Notes: generated from the sequence alone by a model not told the origin. Numbered from the stretch's first letter, positions 40,371 through 51,211 are shown. The stretch: 64,000 nucleotides of DNA from Thalassotalea sp. Sam97 (GCF_041379765.1 NZ_CP166919.1:2852001-2916000); one strand, 5' to 3'. Program-made: numbers and translations.

Positions 40371-40446
40371 TGGTGGAGCTAAGCAGGATCGAACTGCTGA
40401 CCTCCTGCGTGCAAGGCAGGCGCTCTCCCAGCTGAGCTATAGCCCC
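40371..40446 (-). tRNA. alaT: tRNA-Ala (anticodon UGC)
   Basis: 76 nt with encoded CCA. Acceptor GGGGCTA/TAGCTCC, anticodon loop CTTGCAC with TGC, T-loop TTCGATC. It is first in the spacer, 5' of tRNA-Ile in the direction of transcription, the reverse of the E. coli Ile-Ala order. Confidence 0.97.
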
Positions 40447-40472
40447 ACTACTGAGATACTTCTCTTACAATC

Positions 40473-40500
40473 GTTATCTATGCAATTTGTGTGAACACTC
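40473..40500 (-). other. 16S trailer strand of the RNase III processing stem
   Basis: This segment is the inverted complement of the 16S leader at 42201-42227, with about 25 of 28 positions matching (core CACACAAATTGCAT). In the pre-rRNA the two form a long stem enclosing 16S, the classical RNase III substrate. Confidence 0.8.
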
Positions 40501-40523
40501 GACAAGGAATGTTTTACTTAAGG

Positions 40524-42063
<1,540 letters not shown>

Positions 42064-42200
42064 AAAATTAAATCGTGATTCCGAAGAATCGACTCAATGA
42101 ATTACGCTTGTTGGTATTGCTACCAACTTGACATATGTCGTTTTGCGTGTCACTCATCAAGTTATGTCTTAAAGACAATATGGTAAAACCATTTTCTTGT

Positions 42201-42227
42201 GAGTGCTCACACAAATTGCATGATAAC
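42201..42227 (-). other. 16S leader strand of the RNase III processing stem
   Basis: Complementary partner of 40473-40500 (see that entry). It lies immediately downstream of the leader boxA in transcription order and about 140 nt before the mature 16S 5' end. Confidence 0.8.
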
Positions 42228-42230
42228 TAT

Positions 42231-42242
42231 TTGTTAAAGAAT
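42231..42242 (-). promoter_or_regulatory. rRNA leader boxA
   Basis: ATTCTTTAACAA on the minus strand matches the rrn boxA core (CTCTTTAACAA in E. coli) at 10 of 11 positions, about 65 nt after the P2 -10 box. Expected to load the NusB/NusE antitermination complex. Confidence 0.78.
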
Positions 42243-42286
42243 TAAGTAATAATCGCATTCGTTATTACTTGAACTTCATCGGCGTT

Positions 42287-42312
42287 TGCCGTTGAAGTGG
42301 ATGCGCATTTTA
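42287..42312. repeat. 26-bp direct repeat, copy 1 (rrn P2)
   Basis: These 26 bases recur exactly at 42492-42517. In both copies they cover the -10 box, GC-rich discriminator and initial transcribed region of an rRNA promoter. Confidence 0.85.
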
Positions 42313-42334
42313 CGCATCTCAGTTTCGATGTCAA
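42307..42334 (-). promoter_or_regulatory. rRNA promoter P2 (16S-proximal)
   Basis: TTGACA (42329-42334), 16-bp spacer, TAAAAT (42307-42312), followed by a GCGC discriminator typical of stringently controlled rrn promoters. AT-rich UP-element-like sequence (AAAATTAATTTT) lies just upstream. Confidence 0.85.
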
Positions 42335-42491
42335 CACTTTTTGAAAATTAATTTTCAAAAGTTTTTGTTGACCGTTAAGGCTCATATTGAACAACTTAAC
42401 TTATCAAAACGAGGCTTTGTAAAAACACTGAATTGGATTCGTTATTTTTACAAACTTCAGCACTTCAACTGCTGTGAAGCCTTATTGGCTG

Positions 42492-42517
42492 TGCCGTTGA
42501 AGTGGATGCGCATTTTA
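42492..42517. repeat. 26-bp direct repeat, copy 2 (rrn P1)
   Basis: Exact second copy of 42287-42312, 205 bp further upstream of 16S, around the distal promoter. Confidence 0.85.
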
Positions 42518-42539
42518 GGGATTTTTGATTTAAGGTCAA
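42512..42539 (-). promoter_or_regulatory. rRNA promoter P1 (distal)
   Basis: TTGACC (42534-42539), 16-bp spacer, TAAAAT (42512-42517) and the same GCGC discriminator as the proximal promoter. AT-rich tracts upstream may act as an UP element. The rest of 42540-42812 holds no recognised gene. Confidence 0.8.
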
Positions 42540-42812
42540 CTGTTTTTTTGAAAAAACTGACAATTAATTTGATACAGCGCAAATAACAAACAAAAGCAAC
42601 AAAAAACCAACAAACCGTTAGCGATATCTCTTCATTTTCATGAGCAAAGTTATAACTTGATTAAAATTTGAACTTAGCGTTATATTAACTGTCATATTGC
42701 TGATTATAATACAGCGAACCGGCAGCGATGCGATCTTGCTAACTTTTGAGATACCAACAGAGATAGCAACGCTACTTGTGTATTTCTTAATAACATAATG
42801 TACGGTCTAACT

Positions 42813-43559
42813 ATGAAAACAATAACCCTATCTATACTACTCGTCTGCTTATCTATGACAGTCAATGATACATGGGCTATGGGCACCTCGACCCAGGAAA
42901 AGTTTCTTACCAGTTTACTCAATAAAACCGTAGAAAAGGAAATATCGGTAGAGCGAGCAGTGAGTAGCTTACTAAAGCTTTATCCTGAATTACATGAATC
43001 AACGATAAACATCGCATTGGCAGAATATCCGAATAACTACCAACAAATAATTAGAGGAACGCTTAAAGCTGATCCTAATTATGCCAGCATTGTCATCAAG
43101 CAAGCGTTAAGTCACGAAGTTGCACAATGTACTGACATTATAAAGTACGCGATCAATGAAGAACCGGCTTATGCTGATGATATTGTGATTACCGCCAGCA
43201 AACTGCATCCTAACGAGCGGGATGGGATTTTTATCACCGCATTACAAACCAAACCCGTAGTCGCTAATAGTGTGATTACCCGTATCATTCATCAATACCC
43301 AGATGATTTTGGCCAATTAATGAATATCGCCTTCACGGAGTTGCCAAATAAACTGCCGTCATTGTTAGAAAGCTTGTTCGCAAACTTTGAAGACAACAAA
43401 GAGCAAATTGTTACAGCCGCTATTGCATCGTCAGATAAAGATCAAGTCAGAGTGATCGTTGATATGGCTGTTAAAGCGGGATTAACAGAAGAGACGGCGA
43501 TCCAAGTTGCGATTAAGGCGGGTGCTGATGAAGCAAAGTTCGCGCACACTAATGAGTGA
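42813..43559 (+). CDS. Exported helical-repeat protein of unknown function
   Basis: I do not recognise this protein. From the ATG at 42813 (a longer start at 42798 would break the signal peptide) it is 248 aa, with a Sec signal MKTITLSILLVCLSMTVN ending near TWA, so it is exported. The mature part is built of degenerate units of about 16-20 residues in which an alpha helix is followed by a Pro turn (AEYPNN, KADPNY, NEEPAY, SKLHPNE, HQYPDD). This suggests a helical solenoid. Only one Cys, and no transmembrane helix after the signal. It points away from the rRNA operon and ends before a bidirectional terminator. Confidence 0.7.
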   Translation: MKTITLSILLVCLSMTVNDTWAMGTSTQEKFLTSLLNKTVEKEISVERAVSSLLKLYPELHESTINIALAEYPNNYQQIIRGTLKADPNYASIVIKQALSHEVAQCTDIIKYAINEEPAYADDIVITASKLHPNERDGIFITALQTKPVVANSVITRIIHQYPDDFGQLMNIAFTELPNKLPSLLESLFANFEDNKEQIVTAAIASSDKDQVRVIVDMAVKAGLTEETAIQVAIKAGADEAKFAHTNE

Positions 43560-43714
43560 TAATATGCAATGTAATACCTAGACGTGGCTCAATGCTTACA
43601 GTGTATCATTCGACTAGATGATTCATTGCGTCGTTTTTAGACCCAATAATTCTTTAAAGCAAAAAAACAGTCAAGTTTCACATTTAAAGTCAATTGTGTG
43701 GTCGTCACGCAGAT

Positions 43715-43760
43715 CGCATAAAACAATAAAGGGGCCGATGCCCCTTTATTGTTTTATGCG
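43715..43760. terminator. Bidirectional terminator: 21-bp perfect palindrome
   Basis: Arms 43715-43735 and 43740-43760 are perfect inverted complements with a 4-nt loop. A GC core (GGGGC/GCCCC) is flanked by A/T-rich outer stems. It lies between convergent genes (the exported protein and fadA) and can stop transcription from both. Confidence 0.88.
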
Positions 43761-43786
43761 AGTTAAGTTGTTAATCACAAATTCAA

Positions 43787-44950
43787 CTATACGCGTTCAA
43801 ATACTGTAGCAATGCCTTGCCCTAAGCCGATACACATTGTCGCCAAACCTATTGTCGCATCTTTATCTTCCATGATGTTGATCAAGGTTGTGGAAATTCG
43901 GGCTCCAGAACAACCTAATGGGTGACCTAAAGCGATAGCGCCACCATTTAAATTAATCTTATCGTCCATCACATCCAGCATGCCTAATGATTTAATACAT
44001 GATAACGCTTGTGCTGCAAATGCTTCATTGAACTCAGCTACATCAATGTCAGCAATAGATAAGCCCGCACGTTTCAATGCTTTTTGTGTTGCCGGCACAG
44101 GACCGAATCCCATGGTTGCCGGATCGCAACCAGCTACGCCCATTGCTCGGATTTTCACTCGTGGAGTTAAGCCTAATTGTTGAGCTTTAGATGAAGACAT
44201 CACCAACATGGCACTTGCTCCATCAGAGATAGCCGATGAACTGCCTGCCGTGACGGTGCCGTTTGCCGGATCAAATACCGGTCGTAGAGAGGATAAACTT
44301 TCCACCGTACAATCGGCACGAATAACCTCATCTTGCTCTACTAACGTTAGCGCACCTGCCGCATCATGACCTTCAATTGCAACGATTTCACTGGCCCAAC
44401 GACCTTCTTGCTGAGCCATATAGGCGCGCTGGTGAGAACGTGCCGCAAATTCATCTTGCATGTCTCGACTTATCGCATGCTGACGTCCTAGTAATTCCGC
44501 CGTTAAGCCCATGTTACCCGCCGCCTTGGCCATGTACTTGGCCATTGCAGGGGCAAAGTCAACATCGTACATCATAGGGACATGGCCCATGTGCTCCACA
44601 CCACCAATAAGATAGACGTCACCCTGCCCCGCCATAATGCTGGTGCTCGCTTGATGCAATGCTTCCATCGATGAGCCACACAAGCGATTTACCGTAACGC
44701 CGGCAACCGACTTGGGAATTCCAGCTATTAGGGCGGCGTTACGGGCAATATTGAAACCTTGCTCTTTAGTCTGTTTAACACAACCCCAAATAACATCTTC
44801 AATATCGTTAGGATCAAGTGCAGGATTTCGTAATAATAAATTACGCATTAAGTCGGCAGACAATTGCTCTGCACGAACATTTCGAAACGCACCGCCTTTA
44901 GAACGCCCCATTGGCGAACGGATACAATCAACAATTACTACATCATTCAT
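43787..44950 (-). CDS. fadA: 3-ketoacyl-CoA thiolase
   Basis: Beta subunit of the fatty acid oxidation complex, cleaving 3-ketoacyl-CoA with CoA to acetyl-CoA. 387 aa. Catalytic C91 lies in VNRLCGSSMEALH, the His in GGAIALGHPLGCSGAR near residue 340, and the second Cys in TMCIGLGQG near the C-terminus. It is second in the fadBA operon, 13 nt after the fadB stop. Confidence 0.96.
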   Translation of the reverse strand: MNDVVIVDCIRSPMGRSKGGAFRNVRAEQLSADLMRNLLLRNPALDPNDIEDVIWGCVKQTKEQGFNIARNAALIAGIPKSVAGVTVNRLCGSSMEALHQASTSIMAGQGDVYLIGGVEHMGHVPMMYDVDFAPAMAKYMAKAAGNMGLTAELLGRQHAISRDMQDEFAARSHQRAYMAQQEGRWASEIVAIEGHDAAGALTLVEQDEVIRADCTVESLSSLRPVFDPANGTVTAGSSSAISDGASAMLVMSSSKAQQLGLTPRVKIRAMGVAGCDPATMGFGPVPATQKALKRAGLSIADIDVAEFNEAFAAQALSCIKSLGMLDVMDDKINLNGGAIALGHPLGCSGARISTTLINIMEDKDATIGLATMCIGLGQGIATVFERV

Positions 44951-44963
44951 AAACTATTCCGCC

Positions 44964-47132
44964 CTATTTTATTTTTACATCGGTTGTGAAATACGACTTA
45001 CCTGAAGCCGCCATTTGACGAAGACCATCGGTGACTTGATAAATTTCACCCAAGTGAGCATAACGATCAGCTAAGGCGACAAAATTATCTAAGCCCATTG
45101 TTTCTAAGTAACGGATAGGGCCACCTCTAAATACAGGGAAGCCTAAACCATAAATTAGTCCCATATCAGCTTCAGCTGCGCTATCAACAACACCTTCTTC
45201 TAAGCAGCGAATGGTTTCGTTAACCATAGGGATCATAAGACGAGCAATAATCTCATCACGTTCGAATTTACTTACATCAGCGCAGATGGTCGCTAATAAA
45301 TCGATACTCGATTCGCTTGCGACTTTAACAGGACGGCCACGCTTATCTTTTGAATATTGATAAAAACCACAAGCGTTTTTCTGACCAAGCTTGTCATGAG
45401 CATACATAAGAGCGATAGGATCTTGCTCAAGCTTTGCCATACGAGATGGAAAACCTTGCGCCATCACATCCGTACAATGATCAGCGGTATCAATACCTAC
45501 GACATCAAGTAAGTACGCTGGTCCCATAGGCCAACCAAATTGCTTTTCCATTACCTTATCTACTTGAGTAAAGTCTGCACCTTCAAGCAATAACTGGCTA
45601 AAGCCGGCTAAGTATGGGAACAACACGCGATTGATATAAAAGCCTGGACAATCGTTAACGACAATCGCTGATTTACCCATTTTCGTCGCATATGCAACAA
45701 CATTGGCAACTGTTTCATCAGAGGTATGTTTACCACGAATAACTTCCACTAAAGGCATTTTATGCACAGGGTTAAAGAAGTGCATACCACAGAAGCGCTC
45801 TGGGTTATCAAGACTTTGCGCCAATAAATCAATAGAAATTGTTGATGTATTTGACGTAATCACCGCATCTTGGCCAACGACCTGTTCTACTTCGCTAAGT
45901 ACTGCGGCTTTAATTTTCGGGTTCTCGACCACCGCCTCAATGACAATATCGCTTTGCTTAACACTGTCATAGGTTAGCGTCGGCGTTATGCTGTTAAGTA
46001 CCGATGCCATTTTTTTGGCATTGATTCGACCTTTATCTGCTAATTTACTGAGAATTCCTGCCGCCGTAGTTAAGCCCAAATCAAGTGCATCATTACTGAT
46101 ATCTTTCATGATAATAGGGGTGCCTTTATAGGCTGACTGGTAAGCAATCCCGCCGCCCATAATACCTGCACCAAGTACCGCCGCGCGTTCAACTAACTTG
46201 GTTGCCGATTTACTGGCTTTTTTTGCTTTACTTTTTACTACCTGATCAGCAAGAAATACCCCAACTTGCGCTGTACACTGGTCAGTTTTGGCAACTTTAG
46301 CAAAAGCCTTATTTTCCAATAACATGGCTTGTTCACGCGGTAACTTCACCGCTTGCTCTAACAACTCAACCATAGCAACGGGAGCTGGATAATGCTTACC
46401 CGCCTGTGCTGCAACCATTGCCTTGGCGGTAGAAAAGCTCATTAAATGCTCGGTTTCAGATAGCAATACCGGTTCTAACTTAGCACGTTTTCGTGCCTGC
46501 CAATCTAATTTTCCAGCGATTGCTGCTTTTACCATATCAAGCGCTGCTGTGCGCAAATGCTCAGGCGCAACAACCGCATCAATTGCGCCATAGGCGAGCG
46601 CTTGCTCTACTTTATGTGCTTTACCAGTGGTCATCCACTCCAGCGCATTATCAACACCAATAATACGCGGTAGACGCACCGTTCCGCCAAAACCTGGCAT
46701 TAAACCGAGTTTAACTTCAGGTAAACCAATACGCGCAGTGGTATCGGCAATGCGAAAATCACAAACCAGTGCGGTCTCGCATCCGCCACCTAATGCAAAA
46801 CCATTAATTGCCGCGACAGTGGGAATGGATAGATCTTCAAAGGCATCAAAGATATCGCTTGATGCCTTAAAGGTGCCTGCTATTTTGTCATCGGCTATTT
46901 TAAATAGCTCGGTAAATTCAGTGATATCTGCGCCAACTATAAAGGCTGGCTTTGCCGATGTAACGATAACGCCTTGCACCTCTGCACATGCCGCAATAGC
47001 GATAATCGCTTGCTTGTACTCTTGCAGCGTTGCAAGGTTGAGCACATTAACTGATCCTGACGATGCAAAACATAACTCAACGATACCGTCTTCTAGCAGT
47101 TTGGCAGTAAGGCTATTGCCTTGAAAAATCAT
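44964..47132 (-). CDS. fadB: Fatty acid oxidation complex alpha subunit
   Basis: Multifunctional enzyme: N-terminal enoyl-CoA hydratase/isomerase (ALGGGCETAL near residue 110) and C-terminal 3-hydroxyacyl-CoA dehydrogenase (nucleotide loop LGAGIMGGGIAYQ near 320, HFFNPVHKMPLVEVI near 450). 722 aa from the ATG at 47132, which has AAGGAG upstream; an in-frame start at 47168 gives an atypical N-terminus. It forms a heterotetramer with FadA. First gene of fadBA. FadR control is usual, but I did not find a clear site. Confidence 0.96.
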   Translation of the reverse strand: MIFQGNSLTAKLLEDGIVELCFASSGSVNVLNLATLQEYKQAIIAIAACAEVQGVIVTSAKPAFIVGADITEFTELFKIADDKIAGTFKASSDIFDAFEDLSIPTVAAINGFALGGGCETALVCDFRIADTTARIGLPEVKLGLMPGFGGTVRLPRIIGVDNALEWMTTGKAHKVEQALAYGAIDAVVAPEHLRTAALDMVKAAIAGKLDWQARKRAKLEPVLLSETEHLMSFSTAKAMVAAQAGKHYPAPVAMVELLEQAVKLPREQAMLLENKAFAKVAKTDQCTAQVGVFLADQVVKSKAKKASKSATKLVERAAVLGAGIMGGGIAYQSAYKGTPIIMKDISNDALDLGLTTAAGILSKLADKGRINAKKMASVLNSITPTLTYDSVKQSDIVIEAVVENPKIKAAVLSEVEQVVGQDAVITSNTSTISIDLLAQSLDNPERFCGMHFFNPVHKMPLVEVIRGKHTSDETVANVVAYATKMGKSAIVVNDCPGFYINRVLFPYLAGFSQLLLEGADFTQVDKVMEKQFGWPMGPAYLLDVVGIDTADHCTDVMAQGFPSRMAKLEQDPIALMYAHDKLGQKNACGFYQYSKDKRGRPVKVASESSIDLLATICADVSKFERDEIIARLMIPMVNETIRCLEEGVVDSAAEADMGLIYGLGFPVFRGGPIRYLETMGLDNFVALADRYAHLGEIYQVTDGLRQMAASGKSYFTTDVKIK

Positions 47133-47443
47133 GCCGTTCTCCTTCGTGATTATATTCTTGTTGTTCAACGACTTATTTATATTCTTGTTAAGTCACTTTT
47201 TTGTTATTCGAGTTTGCCCTGTCTGGTTATGCAAATCAATACATTTTTAAACAAGCGTTTAAATTTGGCGTTTCAAATTGCTTTATGCACATTGAAAACC
47301 ACAACAATATATCGCTGCGATTTAAGGGCATTCATTTTTTGTAGACTATATTTGCTGATATCGCGAATGAAATGAATCTTCAGGCATAAAAAAACCCGTT
47401 GTTATACAACGGGTTTTTTATTTTTAGGCAATAAGATAATCGC
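47133..47443. other. Intergenic region between fadB and ppa
   Basis: About 310 bp with no supported gene. It contains the ppa terminator at 47388-47419 and AT-rich sequence that should hold the fadBA promoter. No operator was recognised. Confidence 0.5.
47388..47419 (-). terminator. Terminator after ppa
   Basis: Stem AAAAAACCCGTTG/CAACGGGTTTTTT with a 5-nt loop, 25 nt after the ppa stop. Strong and potentially bidirectional. Confidence 0.88.
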
Positions 47444-47992
47444 TTAGAATGCTGGTTTAACTTCAGCTTCTTCGTAGCGTTTTACACTTGCTGTGATTTC
47501 ATCTTTGGCAGCTTGAGCATTGTCCCAACCTTCAATTTTAACCCACTTGTTTGGTTCTAGATCTTTATAACGCTCAAAGAAGTGAGAGATTTGGTTAAGC
47601 AATAGTTGAGGCATTTCTGTTGCTTCGTTAATGCCACGGTAGATAGTTGATAACTTGTCTACAGGTACCGCTAAAACTTTTGCATCTTCACCAGACTCAT
47701 CGGTCATTTTTAAAACGCCGATCGGACGACATGTAATAACAGCACCTGGCATTAGTGGGAATGGAGTAGGAACTAATACGTCTACTGGATCACCATCTTC
47801 AGATAATGTGTGAGGTACATAACCGTAGTTCGTTGGGTAGTGCATACAAGTAGACATGAAACGATCTACAAAGATAGCGCCTGAATCTTTGTCAACTTCG
47901 TATTTTACCGGATCAGCGTGAGCTGGAATTTCGATGATTACATTGATTTCATCTGGCAGGTTCTTACCCGCTGGTACTAGATTTAAGCTCAT
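47444..47992 (-). CDS. ppa: Soluble inorganic pyrophosphatase (family I)
   Basis: Cytoplasmic Mg2+-dependent enzyme hydrolysing PPi to two phosphates. 182 aa from ATG 47992 (MSLNLVPAG), preceded by GGGAAA; an in-frame ATG four codons earlier is less typical. The signature DGDPVDVLV (residues 66-74) carries the metal-binding aspartates, and YPTNYGYVPHT precedes it. It is divergent from hppA, a membrane pyrophosphatase, across a 344-bp region, so PPi disposal and energy capture sit side by side. Confidence 0.96.
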   Translation of the reverse strand: MSLNLVPAGKNLPDEINVIIEIPAHADPVKYEVDKDSGAIFVDRFMSTCMHYPTNYGYVPHTLSEDGDPVDVLVPTPFPLMPGAVITCRPIGVLKMTDESGEDAKVLAVPVDKLSTIYRGINEATEMPQLLLNQISHFFERYKDLEPNKWVKIEGWDNAQAAKDEITASVKRYEEAEVKPAF

Positions 47993-48336
47993 GGAATTTC
48001 CCACTTAAAATTTAATGATATTTAAAGGTCGCTTATTATACCCCGTTAAATATTAAATACATCAATTTTTCACCAACAAATACCGGTAAATAAGCGACCT
48101 TAGCTTGATCGCGTATAATATTTTTTTTCATCAATGCCTGAATATCTTAGTTTTTTCCTAATAGAAACTACACTTTTTTCCACAACAGAGCTAACATCTT
48201 AATTAATAAGAAAATAATACTAACCTCTTTGTGTCGATGTCTTGGTGGTAGTATGTACATTAACGTAGCTTACGGCTGCATATAAAACCTGTTTTGCGGT
48301 TAGGTTTTCTCCGATAACAACAAAAATGGGGACACC
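47993..48336. other. Divergent intergenic region between ppa and hppA
   Basis: 344 bp without a gene. A small hairpin (48284-48308, AAAACCT/AGGTTTT followed by TCT) lies about 28 nt before hppA and could act as a weak leader attenuator. The rest is AT-rich promoter sequence for both genes. Confidence 0.4.
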
Positions 48337-50331
48337 ATGGATAACATATTGTATTTATCACCGATATTAGGTCTTGTCGGTTTACTATTCGCTTTTATTC
48401 TTTACCAAATAATCAAGTCATACAGTCCAGGCAGTGAAGCACTGCAAAAAATTGCCAATCAAATCCATTTAGGTGCCATGGTATTTATGCACCGAGAATA
48501 TAAAATGCTGGCGATTTTCTCTCTTGTCCTGTTAGTACTGCTTTATTTCTTTGTTTCCCCCAAAACTGCGCTAGCCTTTCTCGTTGGTGCGGTATCGTCA
48601 GCGCTTGCCGGTTACATTGGGATGTTTACCGCAACCAAAGCAAATGTTCGCACCACCAATGCCGCACATGAAAAAGGGGCTGCGTCTGCGTTGACCGTGG
48701 CTTTTTTCGGCGGCTCTATAATGGGTTTGTGTGTTGCCTCTTTAGGCCTCATAGGCTTAGGAACTCTTTACTGGTATTTTGGTGGTGACCCGACCACAGC
48801 TCATTATATTCATGGCTTTGGTATGGGGGCATCTTCTGTCGCACTGTTTTCGCGCGTCGGTGGTGGTATTTACACCAAAAGTGCCGATGTTGGCGCTGAC
48901 TTGGTTGGTAAGGTTGAAGCTGGGATCCCAGAAGATGATCCGCGTAACCCAGGCGTTATCGCTGATAATGTCGGTGACAACGTTGGTGATGTTGCCGGTA
49001 TGGGATCGGATATTTTTGAGTCTTATTGTGGTTCGATGATCGCTTCAATAGCTATTGCTTCAACCATGGCGGTCGATGCCCTAGGTGAGCGCAGTGCGTT
49101 GATGGCATTACCCTTAGTGCTAGCATCCGTTGGTCTAATTTGCTCCATATTAGGCATTTTATTAGTAAAAATGATGTCATCAAGTAAAGCCGAAGTTGCC
49201 TTGCGAAGTGGTACTATGGGCGCGGCGTTGCTATTCATTGTTGCCGCCTACTTTACCGTTGATGCCATGGGCATTAACTCGTATGTTTGGGGTGCAGTAC
49301 TGACTGGCGCCATCGGTGGTATCATCATTGGCTTGGTCACCGAATATTATACCTCAAGTAAACCTATTGAGAAGATTGCCAAAGCAGGCGAGACAGGCTC
49401 GGCAACCGTGATGATCACTGGTTTATCGGTGGGTATGGAATCGGTAGTTATTCCTATTCTCACGTTAAGCGCGATTATTTTTGCCTCAACCTCTATGGCC
49501 GGGTTATACGGTGTTGGTATCGCCGCTGTCGGCATGCTAGCGACTGTCGGTATTACCATGGCGATTGATGCGTATGGCCCTGTGGCCGATAACGCCGGTG
49601 GTATTGCTGAAATGGCTGGGCTTGGTGAAGAGACACGTAAAATAACCGACTCACTTGATGAGCTAGGTAATACCACTGCTGCAATTGGTAAAGGTTTTGC
49701 GATAGGTGCAGCAGCATTAGCAGCGCTGGCCATTATCGCTGCCTATGTTGAAACCATGTCAATTAAAATTCCCAATTTCTCATTGCATTTAGGCAATCCT
49801 GAGGTCCTAATGGGCTTGTTTATAGGTGGTATGGTACCGTTTTTAATTGCATCTATTACCATGAATGCCGTTGGTGATGCCGCGTTTGAAATGATTCATG
49901 AAATTCGCCGTCAGTTTCGTGAAATAGATGGTTTACTTGAAGGTAAAGCCGAGCCAGATACCGCAAGGTGCGTCGATATTGCCACCACTGCAGCGTTAAA
50001 GAAAATGATATTACCCGGTATTATCGCCATTGGTGTCCCCGTTATTGTGGGCTTTGGCATAAGCCCGGAAGCGCTTGGTGGTACCTTAGGTGGCGCACTG
50101 CTTGGCTGTGTACTGATGGCATTGATGATGGCTAATGCCGGTGGCGCATGGGATAACGCTAAAAAGTTTGTCGAAAAGGGTAACTTAGGTGGCAAAGGTA
50201 GCCCTGTGCATGCCGCGACGGTGGTTGGTGACACGGTTGGTGATCCGTTTAAAGATACGTCAGGTCCATCAATGAATATCTTGATAAACGTTATGGCTAT
50301 CGTTTCATTGGTTATCGCGCCGGTACTTTAA
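48337..50331 (+). CDS. hppA: K+-stimulated ion-translocating membrane pyrophosphatase
   Basis: Integral membrane pump that uses PPi hydrolysis to move H+ (or Na+) out of the cytoplasm. 664 aa with about 16 transmembrane helices. The PPi-binding motif DVGADLVGKVE and the acidic DNVGDNVGDVAGMGSD (about residues 210-225) are intact. In GNTTAAIGKG the residue after GNTT is Ala (A448), the mark of K+-dependent enzymes; K+-independent ones have Lys. Whether it pumps H+ or Na+ cannot be decided here. GGGGA precedes the ATG. Confidence 0.95.
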   Translation: MDNILYLSPILGLVGLLFAFILYQIIKSYSPGSEALQKIANQIHLGAMVFMHREYKMLAIFSLVLLVLLYFFVSPKTALAFLVGAVSSALAGYIGMFTATKANVRTTNAAHEKGAASALTVAFFGGSIMGLCVASLGLIGLGTLYWYFGGDPTTAHYIHGFGMGASSVALFSRVGGGIYTKSADVGADLVGKVEAGIPEDDPRNPGVIADNVGDNVGDVAGMGSDIFESYCGSMIASIAIASTMAVDALGERSALMALPLVLASVGLICSILGILLVKMMSSSKAEVALRSGTMGAALLFIVAAYFTVDAMGINSYVWGAVLTGAIGGIIIGLVTEYYTSSKPIEKIAKAGETGSATVMITGLSVGMESVVIPILTLSAIIFASTSMAGLYGVGIAAVGMLATVGITMAIDAYGPVADNAGGIAEMAGLGEETRKITDSLDELGNTTAAIGKGFAIGAAALAALAIIAAYVETMSIKIPNFSLHLGNPEVLMGLFIGGMVPFLIASITMNAVGDAAFEMIHEIRRQFREIDGLLEGKAEPDTARCVDIATTAALKKMILPGIIAIGVPVIVGFGISPEALGGTLGGALLGCVLMALMMANAGGAWDNAKKFVEKGNLGGKGSPVHAATVVGDTVGDPFKDTSGPSMNILINVMAIVSLVIAPVL

Positions 50332-50374
50332 TTACCGTATTCTGACAAATTTAATTACGTAAAAATTAAAATCC

Positions 50375-50414
50375 TAAGCCCGCTAGCTGACGTGAACAGT
50401 AAATAGCGGGCTTA
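50375..50414. terminator. Terminator between hppA and cysH
   Basis: Perfect 11-bp arms TAAGCCCGCTA/TAGCGGGCTTA with an 18-nt loop and a T-rich stretch after the right arm, between convergent genes. Confidence 0.75.
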
Positions 50415-50458
50415 TTATTTTTAGCATGGTTAATCTATTAACCATGCTCACAAGATCA

Positions 50459-51211
50459 TTAAATACCGTCACCATCGGTATGCAAACCACACTCTCGCTG
50501 CATGCCATTAAAGCGGGTATCTTGCTCACTCAGACCATGACTTAGCGGCTTGCTTGAATGCACATCACCGACTGATACATAACCTTTATCCCATAATGGA
50601 TGGTAGGGTAAATCATGTGCTTTAAGGTATTGGTGTACGTCACGGTTAGTCCATTCCAAAATGGGGTGCACCTTAAAACGCCCCCTTAGTACCTGCAATG
50701 GCAATAAGGTCTGACGATGATCGCTTTGGCTACTGCGGATCCCAGAAAACCAAGTATGTACGGAAAGTTTATCTAAGCCATCCTGTAAAGGTTCAACTTT
50801 ATTTGCTAGATTGTATTGTGCTAATGCCTGCTTATCTTGACTCCACTGTTGGCCATAACGGGCGCGTTGCCACGCAGGTGATAATTTGGCACGACATACA
50901 TGCAGATTGAGTTGCAGCCGTTCTGTCATTTGATCGATGAATCGATATGTTTCAGCAAATAAATACCCCGTATCTGTTAATACTACAGGGATATCTGCTT
51001 TAATTTGCGTCATCATGTGTAACATAACTGCCGACTGAATACCAAAGCTTGAGGTAAGCGCAAATTCCCCTGGTAAGTTGGTCATGGCCCAGTTCACTCG
51101 CTGCTGCGCCGACATTGGCCGTAATATGGTATTACAAGCCTGCAACTCGGTATCGGTTATTGACGTTGGCGATGGTATGAAAGATCGGTTATCAGCCATG
51201 AGGTTACCCAT
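50459..51211 (-). CDS. cysH: Phosphoadenosine phosphosulfate reductase
   Basis: Reduces PAPS to sulfite with thioredoxin electrons in assimilatory sulfate reduction. 250 aa. The PP-loop-like SSFGIQSAVMLHM and VLTDTGYLFAETY, the PILEWTNRDVHQYL stretch and the C-terminal redox cysteine in ECGLH are present; the lack of extra paired cysteines fits the PAPS-type, cluster-free class. The ATG at 51211 overlaps the end of cysI; a second ATG at 51199 is also possible. Third gene of cysJIH. Confidence 0.95.
   Translation of the reverse strand: MGNLMADNRSFIPSPTSITDTELQACNTILRPMSAQQRVNWAMTNLPGEFALTSSFGIQSAVMLHMMTQIKADIPVVLTDTGYLFAETYRFIDQMTERLQLNLHVCRAKLSPAWQRARYGQQWSQDKQALAQYNLANKVEPLQDGLDKLSVHTWFSGIRSSQSDHRQTLLPLQVLRGRFKVHPILEWTNRDVHQYLKAHDLPYHPLWDKGYVSVGDVHSSKPLSHGLSEQDTRFNGMQRECGLHTDGDGI

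Noticed and set aside
47133..47443. FadR or PsrA operator upstream of fadB
   Set aside because: No clear palindromic match was found by eye, so not annotated.
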